From NCBI GenBank assembly GCA_017444325.1, contig JAFSWV010000089.1, forward strand, positions 1 through 15,428: a DNA stretch of 15,428 bases, in the 5' to 3' direction. The notes beneath the pieces were generated by a model. It was not told the origin of the DNA, did not search any database, and saw only the letters and a list, made by a program, of their open reading frames with translations. This DNA is from a bacterium. GTDB taxonomy: Bacteria; Auribacterota; UBA3054. This document shows, piece by piece, positions 8,250 to 15,428 of the stretch (position 1 is the first letter of the stretch; each line of letters begins with the position of its first letter). The translations under genes and the position numbers were made by a program.

Positions 8250-9043
8250 TATATTTCCTTGAGATTGATTATGTTCAGATGATAGCGGCCGTTATTCTTG
8301 TCCACTTTGATCCTGGCGTCGAAGAGTTCGGAGATGATCTCATCCTGCATGACTTCGCCAATTTTTCCAGACCTCAGGACGCGGCCGGATTTCAAGGCCA
8401 GAAGGTTGGTGAAGTTTGGCATGATGTCTTCCACATGGTGCGTGGTCATGACGAGCGAAGGGCCCTCAGAACTGGAGAAATTCTGCAGGAACAATAGGAA
8501 GCGCTCCCTCGCCACGGGATCTAAGCCTGAGCAGGGTTCATCCAGGATTATCAGAATGGGATCGACCATCAGAGCTCTTCCTATCATCACTCTTCTCTTT
8601 TCGCCCTGGGAAAGGCAGCCCCAGCCGCGGTTCCGTAAGTACGAGCAGCCGATCCTGTCAAGGATGGCGTCGGCTTTTTCGCAGATCTCCGGAGTAGGCT
8701 CGTCGTAGAGGCCCAACGAGGCGAAATGCCCTCCGATCACAACGTCGGCGGCCGATTCCGCCGGGCGGATGCGGCTTTCCAATTCCGAACTGACGATGCC
8801 GATCCTTCTCCTCAGCTCCGGCCAGTTGTATTCGCCGTAGGTGTTCCCGGCGATCCTTATGGTTCCGCCGGAGAAGCTGTCATAGGCTGTGATGGCGTGC
8901 AGAAGCGTGCTCTTGCCGGCGCCGTTGGCGCCAAGTATCACCCAGTTCTCGCCCGGCAGCACTTTCCAGCTGACGTTGTGGAGAATAGTCGCCGCTTTGA
9001 AGACAGAGAGTCCAATGAGCTCTATGATGGGAGTCGAATTCAT
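8249..9043 (-). CDS. ABC transporter-type ATP-binding protein, no permease partner nearby
   Basis: The 264-residue protein is a single ABC nucleotide-binding domain. Walker A is GANGAGKST (38-46, Lys44), the signature is LSQGEKRR (144-151), Walker B is ILIILDEPCSGLD (163-175) and the H-loop lies in TTHHVEDI (His202/His203). Where a Q-loop glutamine is usual, the sequence reads IGIVSSEL (Ser85-Ser86). This layout resembles the stand-alone YlmA/ModF-like ABC ATPases more than classical importer subunits. No membrane permease or binding protein is encoded in the window, so a partner elsewhere or a non-transport role is possible. The ATG overlaps the stop of the lipoprotein gene by four bases (ATGA), and the stop overlaps the cysteine synthase start. 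ABC family is certain; substrate unknown. Confidence 0.9.
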   Translation of the reverse strand: MNSTPIIELIGLSVFKAATILHNVSWKVLPGENWVILGANGAGKSTLLHAITAYDSFSGGTIRIAGNTYGEYNWPELRRRIGIVSSELESRIRPAESAADVVIGGHFASLGLYDEPTPEICEKADAILDRIGCSYLRNRGWGCLSQGEKRRVMIGRALMVDPILIILDEPCSGLDPVARERFLLFLQNFSSSEGPSLVMTTHHVEDIMPNFTNLLALKSGRVLRSGKIGEVMQDEIISELFDARIKVDKNNGRYHLNIINLKEI

Positions 9044-9465
9044 TTGGAGAGGAAGGACCTGATCGATTCAAGACAGCTTTCCGTATCCTTGTAAGGGAAG
9101 GGGACGGTGGCGATAAGCTCACCGTCGCCTCCCACAATGAGGAGCGAGGGGCTCTTGCTGGCGTCATACTTGTCTCTCCAGGCACCGCAGACGCCAGTCG
9201 CGTTCTGGTAAGGGCAGGAGAGGTAGAGCGGAACAAGTTCCTTGTCCACTTCATTGAGGAATTCTTTTCTCGAAAAGATGCGGCACCAGTTGTTCTCGCA
9301 GGCTGAGCAGTCCGGGGCGGTGATCAGAACAAGAAGCGCTTTTCCCTTTTCCTTGGCTTCCAGTTGGGCGCAGTTAACGTCCGTCCTCCAGTAGGCAGGG
9401 GAAGGCTGGCATGCGCATGAGCAAAGCAAAAATATGGTTGAAATGGCAATGATTATATTTCTCAT
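9040..9465 (-). CDS. thioredoxin-like lipoprotein, cysteine-rich
   Basis: The 141-residue protein starts with a lipoprotein-type signal (hydrophobic residues 4-14, lipobox-like L14-C-S-C17; Cys19 is an alternative), so it is probably tethered in the envelope. The rest reads as a thioredoxin fold: KALLVLITAPDCSACENNW with a CxxC at Cys53/Cys56, then SPSLLIVGGDGELIATVPF with the cis-proline candidate Pro106. Ten cysteines in all is unusual; Cys61, Cys84, Cys93 and Cys131 lie outside the CxxC. It may reduce or oxidise disulfides, or bind a metal. It heads the minus-strand unit and its TGA overlaps the ABC gene start. No ribosome site precedes ATG 9465, and a candidate extended -10 lies immediately upstream. 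Fold call likely; redox partner unknown. Confidence 0.8.
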   Translation of the reverse strand: MRNIIIAISTIFLLCSCACQPSPAYWRTDVNCAQLEAKEKGKALLVLITAPDCSACENNWCRIFSRKEFLNEVDKELVPLYLSCPYQNATGVCGAWRDKYDASKSPSLLIVGGDGELIATVPFPYKDTESCLESIRSFLSK

Positions 9466-9474
9466 AATTCTATA

Positions 9475-9483
9475 ATTGTAGCA
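9475..9483 (-). promoter_or_regulatory. candidate extended -10 box giving a near-leaderless transcript
   Basis: On the minus strand this reads TGCTACAAT, matching the extended -10 form TGnTATAAT with one mismatch. It ends only nine bases before the lipoprotein ATG at 9465, so transcription would begin within a few bases of the start codon. That fits the absence of a Shine-Dalgarno sequence there. No good -35 element is present at the usual distance. A promoter further upstream is the main alternative. Confidence 0.35.
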
Positions 9484-9559
9484 TTTCCGTACCCGTTTTG
9501 GGGCGGTCTTGGGCTAAATAGGCGTTTTATAATTAAATTTGAGGTGTTTTTGCTATCCA

Positions 9560-9588
9560 TTGATACCCACTTGCTTATAGGGTAAAAT
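9560..9588 (+). promoter_or_regulatory. sigma70-type promoter for the glycosidase operon
   Basis: TTGATA (9560-9565) and TAAAAT (9583-9588) are separated by the ideal 17 bases, each one mismatch from consensus. Transcription would start near 9595, leaving a leader of about 26 bases before ATG 9621. An AAGGA ribosome site sits at 9611-9615. The promoter lies in the 155-base gap between the divergent redox and sugar units; the gap shows no clear operator. Confidence 0.7.
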
Positions 9589-9620
9589 ACTTCGCGAATA
9601 ACTGTAAAAAAAGGAAAGCA

Positions 9621-11777
9621 ATGAAACGCATCAACCGTCCCGAACCACCGAGAGTCCACGCCCAAAGCCACCACAGCGACGAAACAGGAGAGCTGTATTA
9701 CGAATACAACGGCCGCCGTGTCGTGGAAGTGAAAATGCCTGAAGGCGTCAAATACCGCTACCGCGTCTATTCCGACGGCGACATCTGCACTTCGCCGCTC
9801 TTCCAGCAGATCTATCTGGCGGTCCAGGAAGACAAGGCGGTCCCCGTCAGGATCGACTTCACCTTAAGCCCCGAAGCGGTCTGCATGAGCCCTGAGAGAG
9901 CCGACAGGGAGAAAGCAATTCTAGGCCAGGTCGGGCATCCTCTCATCTACGGCTGCTGCGGTCTCTACGATATATACGACGATTACTTGATCGACTGGTT
10001 CGGCAACGAATGGCGCTGGCTCTCCGATAAGATGGAGAAAGACGAAAACGGCAACACGAAAGTTTCCATCGAAGTCATGATCGGCGCCAGGGCTTTCATC
10101 ATCAACTGCCGCCCGCAATTCTATCGCAAGCATCTCGGTTACGAATATTACAAACCCTGGGAATGCCGCCCGAACACGAAGCCCGTGGCCGGCTGGTGCT
10201 CCTGGGAAGCCTACCGCAGGGAAGTGACGGAAAAGAACGTCGCCGACGTCTGCGACTTTTTGAAAGACACCTTCCTGCCCTACGGCCTGGAGTACGTCCA
10301 GATCGACGACGGCTATCAGAAGAATCCTTACGGCATAACGCCTGATCACACTTTGGCGGAAGCCTGGATGGCTCCCACGGAAGCCTTCCCCAAGGGCGCC
10401 AAGGGCATCGCCGAGACGATCTCTAAAAGAGGCCTGAGCCCCGCTATCTGGATGAACTCCGACGTCAGGGAATACAATCCCGGCCCCGACACCAAGGACT
10501 GCGTCCTGCGCCATGAGGACGGCACGATCATCAAGGCTGCCTGGCTCACGACTCCCTTGGACTGGAAGGACGAGACTATTGAAAAGCATTTCGTTCCCGT
10601 TCTGCGCGCTTTCAAGGAAGCGGGCTTCTCTTACATCAAGATCGACGCCCTGAGGCACTCCTTCTACGACGCCTTGGGCCAGGCCGTGAGAGAAGGACTC
10701 ATCACAAGCGACGAAGCTGAGCACCGTTTCAGAAAACTGCACGAGACTTTCAGAAGGGAACTGGGCGATGATTTCTATCTTCTGGTCTGCTGGGGCATCT
10801 TCACCCAGACCGCCGGCTGCGGCGACGCCTGCCGCGTGGCCACGGACGCCAACCCGGACTGGAACAAAGTCAGGATGCAGATCACGGAGCAGGCCCGCTG
10901 GTGGCACACCCAGCGCATCCTCTTCCTGAACGACCCGGACCATGTCTGCGTCAGGACGAAGCCCAGCTGGGGCCAGGCGCTGCTCTCTAACGTCGCGCTT
11001 ACCGGCGGGCTCATGATGTTAAGCGACCCAATCGACTCCTACGACGAGGAGAGGATCTACAATACGCAGCGATGCCTGCCGACGCTTGAGACCTTCGCGG
11101 CCGAGACCGGCCCCTTGGACATTCGCTATCCCGCTTACGCCTGGACGAAAGTGCACGGCGCGGCCTTCAAGGGCGACATCACGACCTGGAACGAACTGAC
11201 CGACGAGGAAGTCATGATCCAGGCCGGCGCGCATAAGACCATGAACGACGAGCATCCTTTCTCCTGCCTCTGGTCTTACCATATCGAGAAGCCCTTCGAC
11301 AAGTGGTGCGTCGTTCAGCGCGTGGCCAACTGGCCACTGAAAGCTTCCGCGATCTCTTTGGAAAACGTCAACCTCGATCCCAAGAAAACGTACCTTGTCT
11401 TCGATTTCTGGACTCAGAAATTCCTCGGCGAAGTTACGGAAAAGATCAACGTTCCGGCGCTCAATTACGGCGACGGCCAGGTCCTCTGCTTCAGGGAGAA
11501 GAAAGGATCTCCCCAGTTCCTCGCTTCCACCAGGCACGTTTCCATGGACGCTGTCAGCGTAACTGACATCAAGGAAGAGAATGGCAATCTTACGCTGAAG
11601 CTTGATCTCCCGGTTGGCGACGAGGAAAAATATTTCTTCTACGTTCCCAAGGGCTCAGCCGTGAAGGAAGTCAGATCCAAGGATTGCGAGGTAAAAATCG
11701 AAAGCGCCGAAAATTCCCTGGTCGTTGTTTCGGTCAAGGCTAACGCCAGGAACTGCGAACTGAGCCTGGTCTTTTAA
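9621..11777 (+). CDS. clan GH-D-type glycoside hydrolase, alpha-galactosidase-like, cytoplasmic
   Basis: The 718-residue protein resembles GH36/GH27-type alpha-galactosidases and raffinose-synthase-like enzymes, which cleave or transfer alpha-galactosyl groups with retention. The order is an N-terminal beta domain (about 1-180), a TIM barrel (about 185-500) and a C-terminal beta domain. Barrel motifs are GWCSWEAY (191-198), QIDDGYQ (Asp229/Asp230), PAIWMNSDVRE, YIKIDALRH with candidate nucleophile Asp342, ATDANPDW with candidate acid/base Asp409, and NDPDHVCVR. No signal peptide is present, and the upstream in-frame codons hold a stop rather than a hidden one, so it is probably cytosolic. Ribosome site AAGGA at 9611-9615 supports the start. 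The next gene is a paralogue with an export signal (29 of 50 residues identical from GWCSW onward by hand count). Substrate is inferred; other alpha-glycosides are possible. Confidence 0.82.
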   Translation: MKRINRPEPPRVHAQSHHSDETGELYYEYNGRRVVEVKMPEGVKYRYRVYSDGDICTSPLFQQIYLAVQEDKAVPVRIDFTLSPEAVCMSPERADREKAILGQVGHPLIYGCCGLYDIYDDYLIDWFGNEWRWLSDKMEKDENGNTKVSIEVMIGARAFIINCRPQFYRKHLGYEYYKPWECRPNTKPVAGWCSWEAYRREVTEKNVADVCDFLKDTFLPYGLEYVQIDDGYQKNPYGITPDHTLAEAWMAPTEAFPKGAKGIAETISKRGLSPAIWMNSDVREYNPGPDTKDCVLRHEDGTIIKAAWLTTPLDWKDETIEKHFVPVLRAFKEAGFSYIKIDALRHSFYDALGQAVREGLITSDEAEHRFRKLHETFRRELGDDFYLLVCWGIFTQTAGCGDACRVATDANPDWNKVRMQITEQARWWHTQRILFLNDPDHVCVRTKPSWGQALLSNVALTGGLMMLSDPIDSYDEERIYNTQRCLPTLETFAAETGPLDIRYPAYAWTKVHGAAFKGDITTWNELTDEEVMIQAGAHKTMNDEHPFSCLWSYHIEKPFDKWCVVQRVANWPLKASAISLENVNLDPKKTYLVFDFWTQKFLGEVTEKINVPALNYGDGQVLCFREKKGSPQFLASTRHVSMDAVSVTDIKEENGNLTLKLDLPVGDEEKYFFYVPKGSAVKEVRSKDCEVKIESAENSLVVVSVKANARNCELSLVF

Positions 11778-11781
11778 GGAG
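11776..11781 (+). promoter_or_regulatory. Shine-Dalgarno AAGGAG overlapping the upstream stop codon
   Basis: The stop TAA (11775-11777) of the first glycosidase runs directly into AAGGAG, a near-perfect ribosome site five bases before ATG 11787. This fixes the start of the second glycosidase and places its signal peptide at the N-terminus. It also implies coupled translation of the two paralogues from one mRNA. Confidence 0.85.
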
Positions 11782-11786
11782 CCTCT

Positions 11787-13985
11787 ATGTTCAGCCTGAA
11801 AAAAACCTTGCTGGCAATTCTTGCCTTGACCTTCGCCATTCAGCTTGCGGGCGGCGAACCGCCCTCCGTCTATCCCAAGGCCCGCTATTATCAGGACAAG
11901 GGCCTTTTGACGATGGAGTACAATAAGCGCGTCATAATGACCGCGCAGGTCCCGCCGGGCGAGGAGCTCATTACGCGCGCCACCAGCGACGGCTGCATCA
12001 TAAGCACGCCGCTCTACGAGCAGTTCTATCTCGCCGCCGACAAAGACATGACGGCCGTTCTGACCTTCGACCTTCCAGGCGAAGCCATCTGCATGAAGCC
12101 GAAAAGATCCGGCGACAACCAGGCTGTCTTAGGCCAGGTCGGTCATCCTCTCATATACGGCGTGAACGGAATCTACAGTTTGACGGACGACCTTATGATC
12201 GACTGGACGGACGCAAACTGGAGATGGCTGGATGAGCGCTTTGAAGTGGGAACGAACGGCAACTATGTTGCGAGATTGGAAGTGAACCTCAAAAAAGGCC
12301 CCTGGCTCGTCAACATCAGGCCGCTCTATTACAAGGAACACTTGGGATATCGCTACTACGAGCCCTGGAAATTCCGTCCCCAGCTGCAGCCTATCGCCGG
12401 CTGGTGCTCCTGGCTCGCTTATTACAAAGACATCAACGAAAAACTGATCCTTGAAGTCGCGGACGTCCTCACCAACAAATTCCTGCCCTACGGCCTCAAT
12501 TATCTTCAGATCGACGACGGCTATCAGGATCAGGAATTCGGCATCACGAAAGACAAATCGCTCTGCGACTCCTGGCTGACGCCCATCGAGGGTTTCCCCA
12601 ACAGCATCACCAGCACCGCGAAACTCATCGCCAAAAAAGGCCTGAAGCCCGGCGTCTGGATGAACACCGACATCAGGACCTACGATCCTCCGGAAGGCGC
12701 GAAGGACGTCATCTTCAAGAATCCCGACGGCAGCCGCATGTACGCCGCCTGGCTATCCTACGCCAACGACTGCACAGACGAATCGCTGTACAAAACCCTT
12801 GCTCCGCTTTGGGAAAAGCTCGCTAAGTCCGGCTACGTTTACATCAAGATCGACGCTTTGAGGCACACCTGTTTCGACGCCCTGGGCAACGCTGTCAGCA
12901 AAGGCTACATCACCCAGGAGGAGGCGAGGAAACGCTTGCGCCGCCTCTTTGAGATCGCCAGGGAAAAAGCCGGCAAGGACACGTTTCTCCTGTCCTGCTG
13001 GGGCACTTTCACGGAAAACATCGGCCTTGTTGACGCGAGCCGCATCAGCACCGACACCAATCCGAACTGGGAACGCCTGCTTCTGCAGCAGTACGAGCTG
13101 GCGCGCTTCTGGCCCTTGCAGCGCATCATCTATCAGTTGGATCCCGACCACATCTGCTCCAGGGCCCAGTCCAACTGGGCGAGGGCGACGCTCTCCACTG
13201 TTTCGCTTTGCGGCGGCCTTTTCATGATTAGCGACCCCATCCAGTCCTATGATGAAAAGCTCACCCGCGCCATCCAGAGAGTGCTGCCCAATCTTCCCAC
13301 TTATCCTGCCGAGACCGCGCCTATCGATTTCTCCGCGCCTTCCTACGCCAGCCATATCTGGACGGGCAGGGACAGCAAAGAGAATCCCATCGACGATTCT
13401 TTGAGCGGCATCTTCCCGGGCCAGGATCAGCCCTCTCCCTTCGGCACGCTCTGGTCTTACCACATCGACTGCCCGGCCGGCCGCTGGTCAGTCTTGCAGC
13501 GCAACGCTCTTTGGAAGCTTCCCGAAGCCGAGATCGCTATAAAAGACCTTGGCCTTGATCCGAAATTCGAATATCTGGTCTTCGATTCCTGGAAAGGCAA
13601 ATTCTTAGGGACCGTCAAAGAAAAGATAAAACTGCCCGCCATGAGGACCGGCGACTCCCTTACCTGGGTCATAAGAAAGAAGACCGGCCTTCCGCAGATC
13701 ATTGGCACCAGCAGGCACATCGCCGGCGGCTTCGTGGAACTGGAAAAAGAGGAATGGCTCGACGGCCAGCTCTTCCGCATCGTAACAAAAGATCAGCCCG
13801 AACTGTGGACCGCTTTCATCTATCTGCCGGAAGGCTATGATCCTTTCTCAACGGCGAACATGGGTTCCGGTTCCGTGGAACTTGTCAAGACCGGAGCGAA
13901 CATCGCGGAGCTGAGAATAAAAGGCGAAGTCGACGTTCAGCTCTCCTTCAAAACCAAAGCAAAAAACAAAAAATCCTCCAAATAA
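11787..13985 (+). CDS. clan GH-D-type glycoside hydrolase, alpha-galactosidase-like, exported paralogue
   Basis: The 732-residue protein is a paralogue of the preceding enzyme with the same order of domains, plus an N-terminal signal peptide (residues 1 to about 23, LKKTLLAILALTFAIQLA then GGE). Barrel motifs are GWCSWLAY (205-212), QIDDGYQ, GVWMNTDIRTYD, YIKIDALRH with candidate nucleophile Asp356, STDTNPNW with candidate acid/base Asp423, and LDPDHICSR. All proposed catalytic residues are kept in both copies. The chain ends in a Lys-rich tail (KTKAKNKKSSK). The export signal suggests it attacks alpha-galactosides in the periplasm or outside, releasing products for the cytosolic paralogue and the GH4 enzyme downstream. 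Its start is set by AAGGAG at 11776-11781. Signal cleavage type is Sec-like with no lipobox cysteine, so it is probably soluble. Confidence 0.82.
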   Translation: MFSLKKTLLAILALTFAIQLAGGEPPSVYPKARYYQDKGLLTMEYNKRVIMTAQVPPGEELITRATSDGCIISTPLYEQFYLAADKDMTAVLTFDLPGEAICMKPKRSGDNQAVLGQVGHPLIYGVNGIYSLTDDLMIDWTDANWRWLDERFEVGTNGNYVARLEVNLKKGPWLVNIRPLYYKEHLGYRYYEPWKFRPQLQPIAGWCSWLAYYKDINEKLILEVADVLTNKFLPYGLNYLQIDDGYQDQEFGITKDKSLCDSWLTPIEGFPNSITSTAKLIAKKGLKPGVWMNTDIRTYDPPEGAKDVIFKNPDGSRMYAAWLSYANDCTDESLYKTLAPLWEKLAKSGYVYIKIDALRHTCFDALGNAVSKGYITQEEARKRLRRLFEIAREKAGKDTFLLSCWGTFTENIGLVDASRISTDTNPNWERLLLQQYELARFWPLQRIIYQLDPDHICSRAQSNWARATLSTVSLCGGLFMISDPIQSYDEKLTRAIQRVLPNLPTYPAETAPIDFSAPSYASHIWTGRDSKENPIDDSLSGIFPGQDQPSPFGTLWSYHIDCPAGRWSVLQRNALWKLPEAEIAIKDLGLDPKFEYLVFDSWKGKFLGTVKEKIKLPAMRTGDSLTWVIRKKTGLPQIIGTSRHIAGGFVELEKEEWLDGQLFRIVTKDQPELWTAFIYLPEGYDPFSTANMGSGSVELVKTGANIAELRIKGEVDVQLSFKTKAKNKKSSK

Positions 13986-14013
13986 AATTCAAACCCCAAA
14001 ATAAGGTTTAACT

Positions 14014-15428
14014 ATGGCAAAGAAAGAGATCGGCGGGCACTACGCCCACATGAATTCAGCTGTCAGTACCATCGGCCTTCCCGGCAAAGGCTACCGCAAG
14101 ATCAAGATCGTCCACATGGGAGCCGGCAGCGGTTTCGCGCACTCGCTTTCCAAGGACTTCATGCAGATGCCCGACATGCCGGGCGGCGAGATCGCGCTGG
14201 TCGATATCGACGCCAAGCGTCTTGACATCATGTTCCATCTCATAAAGGCCCTCTGCCAGAAATTCGGCAAGGAGAAAGAGTGGAAGATCACGGCTTACAC
14301 CGACAGAAGGAAAGCTCTGCCCGGCGCCGACTACATCGTGAACAGTATCGAAGTTTCCGGTGTGAAATGCGTGCGCTTCGACAACGACATTCCTCTGCAG
14401 TACGGCGTCTCCCAGTGCATCGGCGACACCATCGGCCCCGGCGGTCTTATGAAAGCTCTCCGCACGGTTCCCGTTTGGATGGACATTCTCCACGACGCCG
14501 AGGAGCTCTGCCCCAACGCTCTGGTCCTAAATTACACCAACCCCATGAACATCATGACGCTGTCCACGCTGCGCTACTCCAAAATGAAATGCGTGGGACT
14601 CTGCCACTCCGTTCAGGGCACCTCGAAGGTTCTGGCCAAACGCGCCGGCATCCCTTACGAGGAAATGGAATGGGAATGCGCCGGCATCAATCACCTCGCC
14701 TGGTTCACGAAGCTCAAACACCACGGCAAGGATCTCTATCCTCTTCTCATCAAGAAAGCCATAAAAGACCTCAAAGCCGGCACCAACGTTGACAAAGAGG
14801 ACTTCCCGGATCTCGTCAGGAAAGACATGATGGTGCACTTCGGCGCTTTCATCACGGAATCCTCCGGCCACCTCTCTGAATACATCAGCCTCTACCGCAC
14901 TAGTAAAAAGCACCGCGACGAATACTGCCGCTCTGGCTACGATGGCGAGGAAGGCTTCTACGCCGACGGCTACCCCAAATGGCGCAGAGACGCTGACAAG
15001 ATCCGTACCGAAATGTACACCGGAAAACGAGAACTCGGCGGCGCCCGCGGCCACGAATACGCCTCCTGGATCGTGGAAGCCATCGAGAAGAACTCTCCCT
15101 TCAGGATGTACGGCAACGTCCTTAACACGAGCCTTGACGGCGCGGGCCCGCTTATCAGCAACCTGCCGCATGACGGCTGCGTGGAAGTCGCCTGCCTAAT
15201 CGACCGCAACGGCGTCCAGCCCCTCCGCTACGGCGCTCTGCCCACTCCCATGGCCGCCATCTGTGCAGCTGACATGTACATGTTCGAAATGGCCGCCCAG
15301 GCTTGCGTCAACAGGTCTATCGAGCAGGCCATCCAGGCCCTCTACCTCGATCCTTTGACCTCGGCTGTCTGCACGCCCAAAGAGATCAAGGAAATGTTCC
15401 TGAAGCTCTACAAGGCCGAAAAGAAATT
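14014..15428 (+). CDS. melA: GH4 family NAD-dependent alpha-galactosidase (MelA-type), cut by window edge
   Basis: At least 471 codons are read without a stop, so the gene is partial at its 3' end. Family GH4 enzymes hydrolyse glycosides in the cytoplasm by an NAD- and Mn-dependent oxidation-elimination route. The NAD loop is GAGSGF (36-41), NYTNPM is at 173-178, the metal-binding cysteine is Cys197 in the CHSV motif (197-200), and GINHLAWF carries the metal-binding His227. In published family comparisons CHSV goes with alpha-galactosidases, whereas CHEV goes with alpha-glucosidases and CN(V/I)P with phospho-beta-glucosidases. About 28 extra residues precede the NAD strand. The ATG at 14014 has an AAGG site at 14003-14006. 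The gap to the upstream enzyme is 28 bases, so one operon is likely. Some alpha-galactosidase-like members prefer other alpha-galactosides; substrate is not proven. Confidence 0.9.
   Translation, partial: MAKKEIGGHYAHMNSAVSTIGLPGKGYRKIKIVHMGAGSGFAHSLSKDFMQMPDMPGGEIALVDIDAKRLDIMFHLIKALCQKFGKEKEWKITAYTDRRKALPGADYIVNSIEVSGVKCVRFDNDIPLQYGVSQCIGDTIGPGGLMKALRTVPVWMDILHDAEELCPNALVLNYTNPMNIMTLSTLRYSKMKCVGLCHSVQGTSKVLAKRAGIPYEEMEWECAGINHLAWFTKLKHHGKDLYPLLIKKAIKDLKAGTNVDKEDFPDLVRKDMMVHFGAFITESSGHLSEYISLYRTSKKHRDEYCRSGYDGEEGFYADGYPKWRRDADKIRTEMYTGKRELGGARGHEYASWIVEAIEKNSPFRMYGNVLNTSLDGAGPLISNLPHDGCVEVACLIDRNGVQPLRYGALPTPMAAICAADMYMFEMAAQACVNRSIEQAIQALYLDPLTSAVCTPKEIKEMFLKLYKAEKK

Noticed and set aside
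9921..10943. 340-codon open frame on the minus strand across the first glycosidase
   Set aside because: It is antisense to a gene with clear family motifs, shows no domain of its own, and reflects GC-rich codon bias of the plus-strand gene.
1..15428. Frameshifts, tRNA genes, CRISPR arrays, insertion sequence ends or attachment sites
   Set aside because: All recognised genes read through intact, and I saw no tandem repeats with spacers, cloverleaf-like sequence or terminal inverted repeats. I could not run a tRNA or repeat search.

Overview
This 15.4 kb window contains eleven protein genes and very little non-coding DNA; no gap exceeds 175 bases. No RNA genes, insertion sequences or CRISPR arrays were seen. 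Most of the window is GC-rich. One gene and its upstream gap (about 2203-3792) are clearly AT-rich. A rubredoxin, a cysteine synthase, an NAD-type GH4 glycosidase and two large glycoside hydrolases suggest a saccharolytic anaerobe, probably gut-associated. A lineage in the PVC group (Lentisphaerota/Victivallales-like) is my best guess from gene style, but no marker gene here proves it.

Layout. (1) Positions 37-2202, plus strand: a short AsmA-like membrane-anchored envelope protein, then a YihY/BrkB six-helix membrane protein with a winged-helix-like tail. An AT-rich hairpin follows and may end this unit. (2) Positions 2377-3792, plus strand: an AT-rich, exported caspase-fold protein whose catalytic His and Cys are both replaced (Tyr150, Val189), so it looks like a pseudo-caspase. 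Its stop codon overlaps the stop codon of the convergent mfd gene. (3) Positions 9465 down to 3789, minus strand: a tightly packed five-gene unit, reading a Cys-rich thioredoxin-like lipoprotein, an ABC ATPase, a cysteine synthase, a 52-residue rubredoxin, and Mfd (transcription-repair coupling factor). Junctions are 4-nt and 1-nt overlaps, then 12-nt and 6-nt gaps, so one transcript is likely. (4) Positions 9621 to the right edge, plus strand: two tandem paralogous clan GH-D-type glycoside hydrolases, the first without and the second with a signal peptide, then a GH4 alpha-galactosidase cut by the window edge.

How the parts work together. The 155-base gap 9466-9620 separates the divergent redox/repair unit and the sugar unit. 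It holds a strong sigma70-type promoter for the sugar genes (TTGATA, 17 nt, TAAAAT) and a possible extended -10 box so close to the lipoprotein start that its mRNA would be nearly leaderless. The sugar genes look like an alpha-galactoside-degrading unit: the exported enzyme would act outside the cytoplasm, and the cytosolic paralogue and GH4 enzyme inside. The redox unit combines thiol chemistry outside the membrane, cysteine synthesis, one-electron transfer and repair of transcription-blocking lesions; a joint role is an inference from gene packing only.

The most unusual items are the pseudo-caspase in its AT-rich island, the tandem glycosidase pair split between compartments, and a cysteine synthase with altered residues in several normally conserved motifs.
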